DNA from: Antedon mediterranea
Taxonomy: Eukaryota; Echinodermata; Crinoidea; Comatulida; Antedonidae
Assembly (NCBI RefSeq): GCF_964355755.1
Contig: NC_092670.1
Coordinates: forward strand, 23,125,201 to 23,189,200
Direction: 5' to 3'
Length of the DNA: 64,000 bases
Below, piece by piece: positions 21,476-32,399 of this stretch (the stretch's first letter is position 1; the number at the start of each line of letters is the position of its first letter). Made by a program: the position numbers and the translations under genes. The notes beneath the pieces are model-generated. The model had not been told where the DNA came from, did not search any database, and was given only the letters and a program-made list of their open reading frames with translations.

Positions 21476-24400
21476 ATGTCGAAAGTACGGAAGATTTACA
21501 TAGTCGAAAAATTCGAAAGGAGGGAATCTTCCAAGGGGCGGAGATCCTTCGGTGTTGGTTCAGTATTGGAATGTGGCGATACAGAAGTAAGGAATTGCTT
21601 TATAAATGAGACAGAAAGTGTAGTAGCAGAACGGTTATATAACTTAGAAGTGGGAACAAAGGTTATGATAACCGAAGTGAAACCGAGCCTTGATAATAAT
21701 TCGTTGAAATTAACAGACAAATCTAAGGTATGCAATTAATGTATTTTTTATTAAATTATTATTATTATTATTGTTTATTTAATAGGTCTATGTCTATGTT
21801 GATATAAAATAGAATCCGTGCGTCACTATTGTTCTTAAAAAACTAAAACGGTACTTATATATAATTATGATCCATGATAACAATTATAATACAATGTCAT
21901 TTAATTAGATTTAGAAACCAGTTGATAACAATTGAATAATAAATAATAAACAGACGTTATTAACAGAATAGGGAGAAGAAATTGTTTATTATAAATTAAT
22001 TTACTCATTGATTGTTTATTTAAATTTTGTCATGAAATTTGCAATTTGTAGCCTAGGCTATTGTTTATAACATTAAAAAAACATTTAAATTGACAAAATT
22101 ATGATTGAGTATAATTCTTCTGAGTGTTAGGTCTATGTCATATTGCCAGTATAGGTTAATTGTAAATTCTGCTTTGTAAATACAATTTTCTGTTCAAGTA
22201 CAAATTGAAGTAAGAAATTACGAAACTGTGGTAGGTGTATATATATTTTATTTTAACCAAACTTTTTCTTTTGTGATTTTAAGGTTTTGACAAACATTGC
22301 TGATTTTGATGTTAATATAGAAGTTGTTCGTAATTTTATCAGACCACCGACAGTGTCAATGTCAGCAGCTAGGGGAAGCCCGAAGAAAACGAGGCTATCT
22401 TTGAATGGGACAGTAATGAAGGTAACATTTTCTTTTGATTTAATCTGGGGTTAGGCTTATAGCACAGTTGTGAAATTATGAGCTAGTTTCGTTTCGTACC
22501 TTACTTTTATTTCGACTCTAAATTTGTTAAGGAAAAGTAACAAATAAATCCTTTAAATTGAGTGATTTTCAGACGTGTTTTTTGCACATGATTTGTAAAT
22601 TTCCCTAATTGACATTTCTATGGAGCGCCAAAAAAGCAACTATAATATAGGGCTAAAAAAATCAGTGGAATTCGTATGTTTAATACATCTATTGATGAAA
22701 ATTACGTTCAATTTCAAAACAATTTAGTCAATTTCAATACAACTAAAATGTTACTCTTTATTAACTTTGAAGAATAAAAATCGACAAATTCATAATAATA
22801 AGGTGTACTGAGGTTTATATACCTCAATGATTTACATAATATACTTTTTAGTCTTAGTCCCGGGCATAGACTAATTAGTTATGCTGATTTAGGGTCGGTT
22901 AATGTTTTTTGAAAACAGTACATTCTCAGAAGTAACATGTTACAACATTTTTATTGGGAAAAAAAATGGAAATCAAAACGTGTATTTCATAAATAGATGC
23001 ATAAAAAGTAGACGCATTCCACTGAGTTTTAAACCTCTATTATAGTTTCTCTTTTGGTGCTCCATATAAACGAAAATATTGAAGTTTGTGTATACAAAAT
23101 TCGAAATTTACACGTTAGTAAAATCATTAAAACATTTTATTTGTTACTTTTTATGTGATTTTTCATACAAGTACTTTGAGCCTCAATTGTAAGGTGTGGT
23201 ATTTATAATAAGTTACTTAACAAGTTTGAAGTTGAAATAAAAACAGGTGCTTAAAGGAACTAGCGACGTTATGAACAGTTATAACTTTCGTACTTTGTTT
23301 AGACTTGAGGATGAATGAATTTATATTATCATATTAGGATGCTTTATTTAGATACTCATTAATCAGTTTTACTATGCAATATGATGGAATATGATAAATA
23401 AACATTTGTTGTTTATCATATTAAAGTAATGTATAGATATTCACCAGTAGTATAAATTACTTAAATTATAATTATAAACTATTAGACTATTAGTGTAGGT
23501 CTATTATAATTTGAAAATTGTTAATTTGGTAATATAATTTTAATAATCAATTACTAGATTAAAAGAAACCCAAAAATATATAATATAGCACCAGTTTTAA
23601 CATCACATGCCTTTGTTGTTTTTTTGGTTGGTTTAGGTTGGTGAACTTTACGAAACACAAAAGTATAAAAGAAGATTGTTGACATTAGGCAGTAGCCCAG
23701 ATAATTGTATCGACGTAGTTTTGTGGGGGGAGACCGCCTCAAATGTGTCAAGTGATATGAAAAATCAAGAACTAACCCTATCAGCACTAGTAATGGAAGA
23801 CAAAGAGTTGAGAAGTACTCCATCAACAGTGTTGGAGGTATGCATTTTTTTTTATTACTTTTTGGTAAATGAATATGTAACAGTGGTTTTGTTTTTAGAA
23901 TGAAAACAACATTGATATCATATTGAATAAATGTATAGAAAGTATTATAGTGCCAATATCTATCAATAGCTTGGGAAGTCATATTGAAACATTGGAATAT
24001 TTTGTTAGAAATTATTTATAGGTTGTTTGAAAGTAATGTGTGATAGTGTTGTCTTAACTCAAAAAAGGAATAAAAAAACATAATATTTGTATATTGTTTT
24101 ATATTTAGGTTATTTTTGTGAGAGATAAATATCAATTAGTTGTGTATATGTTGTAGATAAGGTTATTTTATATGTGTATTAAATCATAACCAATGTTCAA
24201 TATATTTCATTTGATTTTTTTGTGCTGTAGGCTGGCGGAGTTAATTCAGTTGATGGTGTAATTGTGGCTGTAGGAGACGAAAGTGATGGGTATGTACTTT
24301 TTTGTATTGTTTAAATTGTTTATATTATATTTGGTGATTGTGATATAATTGACTTTGAAAAAATAATTTTTCCAAAAAAAATTGTGTTCAATATGTCATT

Positions 24401-24820
24401 TTAATATGAAATAATAGTTTAATGAAATTGGTGAAAAAAGTTATTTACCTAAAAATACCATAATTTAAGGCAAAAATAGTCAAAATGGTTGCTTTTGGTT
24501 AAGATGTGAAGATTTTGTTTCTTCTTTTTTTTATGAAAGTGATTACTTTCATTAAAGTCTAATGTTAATAATTTTTTTTTTCTAATAATTTTTCATGTAT
24601 TTGGGGGACAATGCATCTTTAAAATATTACATTTTATATCTATTTTGATTATTATAATGATTGTTTTGATTGCAGGTATCCTGTTGACATGTACATGGAA
24701 AATGATTCTCTACTACAAATACCAGAAGATCTACATTTTGATTTCAACGTTAATTTGCCATGTCGTGTGAATTATTCTGCTAATAGTTTTGGGTGTATTA
24801 CCGATATTCAATTTTTGTAA
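21476..24820 (+). CDS. Five-exon gene for an RPA1-like OB-fold protein (about 264 aa)
   Basis: Exons read by splice signals: 21,476-21,727 (252 nt), 22,284-22,421 (138), 23,637-23,837 (201), 24,231-24,289 (59) and 24,676-24,820 (145, ending TAA). All introns are GT-AG and the frame stays open across every junction, giving 84+46+67+67 residues. The N-terminal exon begins MSKVRKIYIVEKFERR. Exon 3 has a hydrophobic strand pattern followed by IDVVLWGETA, which resembles the WG-E-A signature of RPA70-type OB folds, so single-strand DNA binding is plausible. No nuclease or ATPase motif is seen. It lies between two Helentrons; some Helitrons elsewhere carry RPA-like genes, but the introns argue for a host gene or a captured one. 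Partial copies surround it. I do not recognise a named orthologue. Confidence 0.75.
22482..23264. mobile_element. Foldback/MITE-like element with long imperfect terminal inverted repeats in intron 2
   Basis: The left arm starts GCTAGTTTCG and includes TATGGAGCGCCAAAAAAGC and CAGTGGAATTCG. The right arm, read in reverse complement, starts CGCTAGTTCCTTTAAGCACC and includes TATGGAGCACCAAAAGAG and CAGTGGAATGCG in the same order. Arms are about 200 bp each with a shorter centre. No coding frame. A left-arm copy is present in the duplicated locus at 30,888-31,190. Target duplication not resolved. Confidence 0.7.
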
Positions 24821-25040
24821 GGTAACAGTTGTTTGCAAGTTTGTTTTAATGTGTTTTTATTTTATATATTTGTTGAAAAGTAAATTTAATGAGTTTGTAC
24901 TTAAAATCATTAAATTTACTTTTATTATTTATTAATATACTGAATTAACATTGATTATTTAATAGACATATATGATAATCTTATCTACAAAATATACAAT
25001 GCTAATTAATATTTTTTTAAAGTAATAAAAGAAATACATA
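24821..25040. repeat. 17 bp inverted repeat in the spacer after the OB-fold gene
   Basis: AAAAGTAAATTTAATGA (24,876-24,892) and its exact reverse complement (24,907-24,923) are separated by 14 bases. The structure is preserved in the paralogous spacer at about 31,675-31,722. It sits between the plus-strand gene end and the minus-strand partial copy, and is otherwise AT-rich spacer. Confidence 0.85.
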
Positions 25041-25041
25041 C

Positions 25042-25495
25042 CTCCAACACTATTGAAGGGTAGTTCTTAACTCCTTTTCTTCCATTATAAGTGCTGATAT
25101 TGTTAATTTGATTTGTCATAGCACCCGACAGACCCAAGGTTGCTTCCCCCCCCCTCCACCATATAACTACGTCGATACAATTAAGTAGGGTAATGCCTAA
25201 TGTCAACACTTTTTTTATATTTTGGTGTTTCATAAGGTATATATTAATTGCGTACCTTAGATTTGTTTGTCAACCTCAACGAATTATTATCAAGAGTTGG
25301 TTTAAATTTGGTTATCATAACTTTCCTTCCCACTTCTAACATGAATAATTGTTTTGCTACTACACCTTCTGTCTCATTTATATAGCAATTTTTTTACTTT
25401 GGTATTATTACTTTAAGTTATTGAACCAACACTGAATATCTCCACTTCTTGAAGATTCCCTCTGTTCAAATTTTTCAATTATAATTTTATCAATT
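25042..25495 (-). pseudogene. Truncated OB-fold gene copy, inverted
   Basis: Read on the minus strand, an exon 1-like segment (about 25,495-25,258) is followed after about 25 bases by an exon 3-like segment (about 25,230-25,042) ending in GTTGGAG and a GTATG donor. Exon 2, the introns, exon 4 and exon 5 are missing and several indels break the frame. The exon 1 donor sequence is followed directly by a truncated exon 3 start, so this looks like a deletion derivative and not a processed copy. Confidence 0.8.
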
Positions 25496-25499
25496 TAAA

Positions 25500-27720
25500 T
25501 GTTTAAAAAACAATATATTATAAACCAACTAACCTACAAAGTTTAATAAACACTGGATATTAAAAACTTGAAATCTGAAATGTCTTTTCAATTTTTAAGT
25601 AATCAATTTCAGTAAATTTTTTTTTTTAAATGCTGTATTTTGTTTCTAAATGAGGTAAATGATTAATGTAAATTTAATAATTTTGTATTTATAATCAGTG
25701 TAATTTGCTGCTAATTTAGATAACTGTAAATTTTTTATTATAATCTTTGTATTTTGTTGTTAATTAAAATAATTTAAAATTAGTGTAAATGAGTTAAATG
25801 AATAATATAAATATATTATTTTTGTATTATATAAATTTATTAAATTATAAATGAAAAAATTTAAATTTATATTAATTATTTATATTCATTAACAATAAAT
25901 TACACTAACTATAAATACAACATGTAGGCTTCATGAAATATTTATTAGCAGCAAATTACACTGATTATAAACATAAAAACATTAAATTAACATTAATGAT
26001 TTAACTCATTTAGCAACAAGTCACTGATTTTGAGTAGAAAATCATTAAATTTACATTAATTATTTATTTAAACTAGTGCCAAACTCAACTGATTATAAAT
26101 ACAAAATAATATCAATATGTTAAAGGGTGGTCTTACCATAGAGATATTATGTATAGTGAACTATAATATCTCTATGGTCTTATCTGTTATCTCTTTAATT
26201 TTGTTTACATTTTATTTAGCCTTGAACATTACCAAAACAACCACACAATTTGGTAAAAAACAGAAATTATGCATTATAACATCCCCTGAAATTACCTGTT
26301 TTTGTTTGACATCATGTTGCCCTTACATGGAAATCAAGATAAATTTAATAATTTTGTATTTATAATCAGTGTAATTTGCTGCTAATTTAGATAAACAATT
26401 TAAATTTTGTATTATAATCTTTGTACTTTGTTATTAATTAAGATAATTTAAAATCAGTGTAAATTGTTGGTAAATGAGTTAAATAATGATGTAAATATAA
26501 TAATTTTGTATTTATACAAATTTATTAAATTATAAATACACTAATTATAATACAAAAAAGCAAAACTGATTATAAATACAAAATAACATCAATTGAAGGG
26601 TGGTCTTTTCTGTTTAATTTAGTTTATATTTTATTTAGCCTTAAACATTACCAAAACAACCACACAATTTGGTAAAAAAAACCCAGAAATTATGCATTAA
26701 AAAATCCCTTAAATTAGCTGTTTTTGTTTGACATCATGCTGCCATTATGTGGAAATCCATGTAAATTTAATAGTTCTGTATTTATAATCAGTGTAATTTG
26801 CTGATAATTAAGATTAACAATGTAAATTTTGTATTATAATATTTGTAGTTTGTTGTTAAGATAATTAAAAATCATTGTAAATTTGGGTTAAATGAAAAAT
26901 ATAAATACAACAAATATTCAAAATAAACTGATTATAAATATAAAATAATATCAATATGTTGAAGGGTGGTCTTACCTGTTTAATTTAGTTTACATTTTAT
27001 TTAATCTTAAATGTTATGCGAAAACCAACCGGATTTTTGGGTACATAAACAAATTGTTATGTATCCATCTCCATGATATAAGCAGAAATAATTAATTTTG
27101 TTTGTTTGTTTTTTTACTAAATTCAATAAAAACTCCATACAAATTCTACAAGCTCAACTGTTGTAATTTGCTGCTAATTAAGATAAATGATTAATGTAAT
27201 TTTGATAATTTTGTATTTATAATCAGTGTAATTTGTTGCTAATAAATATTTATTGTAAATTTTGTATTTATAATTAGTGTAATTTATTGCTAATTAGTAT
27301 AAATAAATAATGTAAATTTGAATATTTTTAATTATTAATCTAAATATATAATGATTTTGTATTTATAATCAATGTTTTTTTTTTTTGCTAATTACAGTAG
27401 ATTAAATGTAAATTGAAATCATGTTGTTTAATCAGTGTAATTTGCTGCTAATTAAGATAAATAATGTAAATGTTGTATTTAATCAGTGTAATTTTTTTTG
27501 GTAAATAGTTAAATGATTAAAGTATGATGTGAATTTGTTTATTTTTTGTACTTTGTTGTTAATTAAGATAATTGAAATCAGTGGTAAATGAGTTAAATGA
27601 ATAATATAAATGTAAATATAATAATGTTGTATTTATAATCATTGTAATTTGTTGCTAATTAAGATAAATAATTATTTTAATCATGTTTGCACAAGATAAC
27701 TATTAAATGTCATTATGATA
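25500..27720. repeat. AT-rich minisatellite tract 1
   Basis: Degenerate repeats of about 60 bp built on TAATCAGTGTAATTTGCTGC and TAATGTAAATTTAATAATTT. They run forward at 25,600-25,850, in reverse orientation at about 25,855-26,110, and forward again from 26,340. An interspersed module beginning GAAGGGTGGTCTTACCTG (26,120; 26,593; 26,958) carries ACCACACAATTTGGTAAAAA. No gene seen. Confidence 0.85.
26136..26177. mobile_element. 42 bp palindromic insertion with 5 bp target duplication
   Basis: CCATAGAGATATTAT (26,136-26,150) and its exact reverse complement (26,163-26,177) enclose a 12 nt loop and are flanked by TCTTA at 26,131-26,135 and 26,178-26,182. Related sequence without the insert reads GGGTGGTCTTACCTG near 26,958, an apparent empty site. 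This fits a minimal inverted-repeat transposon relic or the two fused ends of a MITE. Confidence 0.75.
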
Positions 27721-28965
27721 TGATTTAATTGTTTTAGTCATTTTTTTTATTTTATTTCATTTTATGTAAGCCGCTAGTCTTTACACAGTTATGGGGAAAA
27801 TGGTAAAATCAGCATTGTGGTCATATGATGTTACAAGAGTTTTGCAAAATCAGCACATCGTGGGGCGCGTCAAACTGTTCGTTAATAGGCTTGTTTTATG
27901 GTAAAACCTTTTAACTACCCGATAAGCTAACAATTTCAAGTTTTGCTAAATAGTGTAAAACCAGGTGGGTATAATAAACTAATAGCTAAAGGGTCAGTAT
28001 CAATCTTACCAACGTCGAGAAAAGCCGACAATGGAAAATGTCGTCTAGTCACCAATGTCGAGAAAGACCTTTCATTTGGTAGAAACATTAGTTACTGTAA
28101 ATGGAAAAAAGTTTTAACATGCACTTTGGTGAATGAGATATAAAAGTGTTTTTATTTTGAATAGTTGTGTTCTCTATACTGCTTATAACATAAATATGTA
28201 ATATTTAGATTGAAAACAAAAAAAATATATATTGAAAAAAAAAAGAAAATTGAAAAAAAAGAAAAATTGTTTTGGGGCATTTTTTTTTTATATAACCATG
28301 AATCTAAAAAAAAAAATTAAAATGTAGCTTATTTAATAAGAATCATTTTTTCATATACTAACAGAAAGTGGTTTAAATTGTCAACAAAGGGAACTGTTTT
28401 TAAAAACGAGAAAAAATAATTAAAATAAAAAAGAATGCGTTTTAATGTGAATTGTGCTTAAAAAGAATCCGGTATGATAAGGCCGTGCTATTTATGTTAT
28501 ATTTTATGCCTAATAATTATCTAAATAGATTCGCGTATACACTCATCATGTTTGATTATTTTTATGTAACGATTGTTTTTTTTTATTCAAGTCATATTGT
28601 GTCAAATTTTACTTTTACAAAAGTGCCCAAACTGTTGGAAAGTTGTGCATCCGTATGCGTCATATTTTAAAAATGAGAATGACAGTCTTCAACTTTCGAT
28701 AAACAATAAATTATATTGTTATAGCGACACTTATATTAGCAACGTACAGACTTTTCTCTGAGCGGCGTGGCAAAAAAATGTTTGACATTCCATTCTCTAT
28801 GAAATCAACACGTGTACTTCTCTTCCCAATAAACTGAACAGCGATAAAGTTCATTGACTGGCGGTGAATAAAAGGTAACTGATATGCCGATCAAATAACA
28901 TGTGGGGTTGTTTTGGTATTGTTTAAGCATGGACGTATAATTTAGATATAGGTCCAAGGTTTAAG
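27721..28965. other. Unassigned duplicated sequence, copy 1
   Basis: Gene-free as far as I can see. Parts of it (27,760-27,900, 28,600-28,710, 28,750-28,910) are colinear with 34,150-34,270, 34,660-34,780 and 34,995-35,150. The conserved stretches include ATGTTACAAGAGTTTTGCAA and GACTGGCGGTGAATAAAAGG-like sequence at the end. Short frames here (for example 27,943-28,143) show no family signature and are not conserved in the second copy. Confidence 0.55.
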
Positions 28966-29360
28966 GCTAAATAAAATGTAAATTAAATTAAACAGAAAAC
29001 AGATAAGACCATCCTTTAACATATTTATATTATTTTGTATTCATAATCAGTTTAGTTTGGTGCTAGTTATAATAAATAATTAATGTAAATTTAATGATTT
29101 TGTACTTATCATCAGTGTAATTTGTTGCTAAATGGGTTAAATGATTAATGTAAAGTTAATGTTTGTATATTTATAATCAGTGTAATTTGCTACTAATAAA
29201 TAATTAAATTTTGTATTATAATTAGTGTAATTTATTGGTAATGAAGATAAACAATGTAAATTTGAATAATTTTCGTATTTATAATTATTGTAATTTATTG
29301 ATAATTTAAATTAATTATTAATGTCAATTTAATGATTTTTTATTTATAATCTGTAATTTT
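28966..29360. repeat. AT-rich minisatellite tract 2
   Basis: The same family as 25,500-27,720. It starts with an inverted piece of the GGGTGGTCTT module (AAGACCATCCTTTAACA-like at about 29,005), then forward repeats with TAATCAGTGTAATTTGCTAC. It ends at the ATTACGAGAC block that begins the second locus copy. Confidence 0.8.
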
Positions 29361-29728
29361 TTGCAAATTACGAGACCCCTTTTTTAATCTAATTTTTAAT
29401 TTGAAGGCATGATCAAAATGTAATATAAAAATAGCAATTTAAATCTAGTATTTTGTGCTGCCACTTAGCATAGTTTTTTTTTTCACTGCTCGTCACCATA
29501 TCGGGTAAATGTGATATACTTTACGTTGTGATTGGACATTTAGTTACTATTTTTGGTAATGACTGAACATGCGCACTTTATTGTTATATTGATCATTTGA
29601 TTGGTTAAAAAATGTCCATCAATGACGCTCATGCGCAAAAGTTGCGGTATAGTAGGTACGTAAACTAGTTAGTTAGTTGGATCAGAAAGTCAATGTGAAG
29701 CCAAGGTGTATGGATTGTCGAGAGAGGG

Positions 29729-31616
29729 ATGTCGAAAATACGTAAATTGTATAGGCCTAGGCCTAGTCGAAAAATTTGAACGGAGGGAATCTTCCAAGAA
29801 GGAGCGGAGATCCTCGGTGTTGGTTCAGTGTTCGAATGTGGCGATACCAAAGTAAAGTATTGCTATATAATTTATAAATGAGATAGCATGCAGAACGATT
29901 ATTCATGTTAGAAGTGGGAAGAAGAGTTATTTTATGATAACCGAAGTTAAACGAAGTCTTGATATTGATAAACATTCGTTGAGGTTGACAAATCTAAGGT
30001 ATGGAATTATTATTAATATTAATGTATATTTTTTGTTATTATAGGCCTAGGCCTATTTGTTTATTTAATTTACAAAAGTGCCATTTATTTGTTATTAGGC
30101 CTAGCTAGGTCCTAGCTAGGCTACGTCTAGGTCTATGTATGTTAATATAAAATAAAATCAGTTAAAAAACTAAGACGGTACCTAAATACTTAACCATGTT
30201 AACAATTATAATAGTGTAATACAATGTCATTTAATAAGATGTAGAAACCAGTTGATATATATAAATAATTGAATAATAAACAGACGTTGTTAAAGGAATA
30301 GGGAGGAGTAATTGTTTTTTGAGGGGAAGGACATTTCAGTCTTGAATTTTCTAATATCCGGTGTTTATTTAAACTTTGTCATCATGGAATTTGCAATTTG
30401 TAGGCTAGTTGGAGGCCATATGGTAGGCCTAGGCCTATCTATATATAACATTGAAATAACATTTAAATTGATAATATTATAATTGAAGTATAATTGTTAT
30501 GCCATATTGCCAGTATAATTGTAAATTCTGAGTTGTATGATTTTTTTTTTTAATAAATAAAATTTTCTGATGTTTGTTCATCAAATACAAATTGAAGTAA
30601 GAAATGACCAACCTGTGGAGTGTGGTGGTGTAAGCCTAGACCGCCTATATACATATTTTGTTTTAATGATTATTTTTCTTTTGTGTTAATAGGTCTTTAC
30701 AAATATTGCTGATTTTAATGTCAATATGGAAGTTGTTCGTAATTTTGTCAGACTATCGACGGTGTCAATGTCAACAGCTAGGGGAAGCCCGAAGAAAACA
30801 GGGCTATCTTTGAATGGGACATTATAGAAGGTAATATTTTCTTTTGATTTAATCTAGGCCTAGGCTTATGTAGCACAGTTAGTTTAATGAACGGCGCTAG
30901 TTTCGTTTCGTACCTGAATTTTATTTCGACTCCAAATTTGTTAAGAAACTTTTTCCTGAATACCACACCTTCGAATTAGACCTCATATATACTTTTACGA
31001 TGTAGAGTTACAGAAAAAGTAACAAATAAATCCTTTAAATTGATGAATTTACGACGTGTTTCTTGCACATGATTTGTCAATTTTGCATATATTGACGTTT
31101 TTATGGAGCGCCAAAAGAGCCACTATAATAGAAGGCTAAAAGTCAGTGAAATGTGTATAGGCTATTCCTATTTAATGCATCTATAGTTTAATAAAATTGG
31201 AGAAAAAAGTTATTTACCTAAAAATAATGTAATTTAAGGCAAAAATAATCAAAATGGTTGCTTTTGGTTAAGATGTGAAAATCTTGTTTTTTTAAATTTT
31301 TTTATGGAAGTGATTACTTCATTAAAACTACAAACTGGGCTATTTAAAGTCTGATGTTAATAACCTTTTTTTTTTTTTTAAATAATTTTTCATGTATTTG
31401 GGGGACAATGCATCTTTAAAATAGTATTTTATATCTATTTTGATTATTATAATGATTGTTTTGATTGCAGGTATCCTGTTGACATGTTAATGGAAAATGA
31501 TGCTCTCTCTACTACACATACCAGAAGATCTACACTTTGATTTCAATGTTAATTTGCCATGTCGTGTGAATTATTATTATAGTTTTGGGTGTATTACTGA
31601 TATTCAATTTTTGTAA
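29729..31616 (+). pseudogene. Decayed plus-strand OB-fold gene copy
   Basis: Exon 1-like 29,729-29,998 contains a 12 bp GGCCTA-type insertion at 29,754-29,765 and further indels, including a stop. Exon 2-like 30,693-30,830 keeps its splice signals and length (138 nt) but has an in-frame TAG at 30,825-30,827. Exon 5-like 31,471-31,616 is 146 nt where the intact one is 145. Exons 3 and 4 were not found between 30,831 and 31,470. Not expected to give a full protein. Confidence 0.85.
30888..31195. mobile_element. Left half of the foldback element, truncated
   Basis: Starts GGCGCTAGTTTCGTTTCG and continues through TATGGAGCGCCAAAAGAGCC and CATCTATAG, matching the left arm of the element at 22,482-23,264. 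The right arm is absent and intron 4-like sequence follows directly. It includes CCTGAATACCACACC, related to a short piece at 37,115-37,135. Confidence 0.65.
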
Positions 31617-31837
31617 GGTAACAGTTCTTTGCAAGTTTGTTTTAATGCGTTTTTATTTTATATATTTGTTGAAAAGTAAATTTAATGATTTTGTACTTAA
31701 AATCATTAAATTTACTTTTATTATTTATTAATATACTGAATTAACATTGATTATTTAATAGACATATATGATAATCTTATCTACAAAATATACAATGCTA
31801 ATTAATATTTTTTTAAAGTAATAAAGGAAATACATAC

Positions 31838-32290
31838 CTCCAACACTGTTGAAGGGTAGTTCTTAACCCCTTTTCTTCCATTATAAGTGCTGATATTGTT
31901 AATTTGATTTGTCATAGCACCCGACACACCCAAGGCTGGTTCCCCCACCCCCACCATATAACTACGTCGATACAATTAAGTAGGCTAATGCCTAATGTCA
32001 ACACTTTTTTTATATTTTGGTGTTTTATAAGGTACACATTAATTGCATACCTTAGATTTGTTTGTCAACCTCAATGAATTATTATCAATAGTTGGTTTTA
32101 AGTTCGGTTATCATAACCTTACTTCCCACTTCTAACATGAATAATTGTTTTGCTACTACACCTTCTGTCTTATTTATATAGCAATTTTTTACTTTGGTAT
32201 TATTACTTTAAATTACTGAACCAACACTGAATATCTCTGCTGCTTGAAGATTCCCTCTGTTAAAATTTTTCAATTATAATTTTATCAATT
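31838..32290 (-). pseudogene. Truncated inverted OB-fold gene copy (second locus)
   Basis: Nearly the same structure as 25,042-25,495: an exon 1-like part at about 32,290-32,050 and an exon 3-like part at about 32,010-31,838. The high similarity of the whole 24,660-25,570 and 31,455-32,360 segments shows that this inverted copy already existed before the locus was duplicated. Confidence 0.8.
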
Positions 32291-32399
32291 TAAATGTTTA
32301 AAAAACAATATATTATAAACCAACTAACCTACAAAGTTTAATAAACACTGGATTTTAAAAACGTGAAGTCTGAAATGTTGTTCCCTGCAAATTTTTAAG

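Noticed and set aside
27943-28761. Small frames of 62-72 codons in the duplicated unassigned block
   Set aside because: The corresponding sequence at 34.2-34.8 kb does not preserve the frames.
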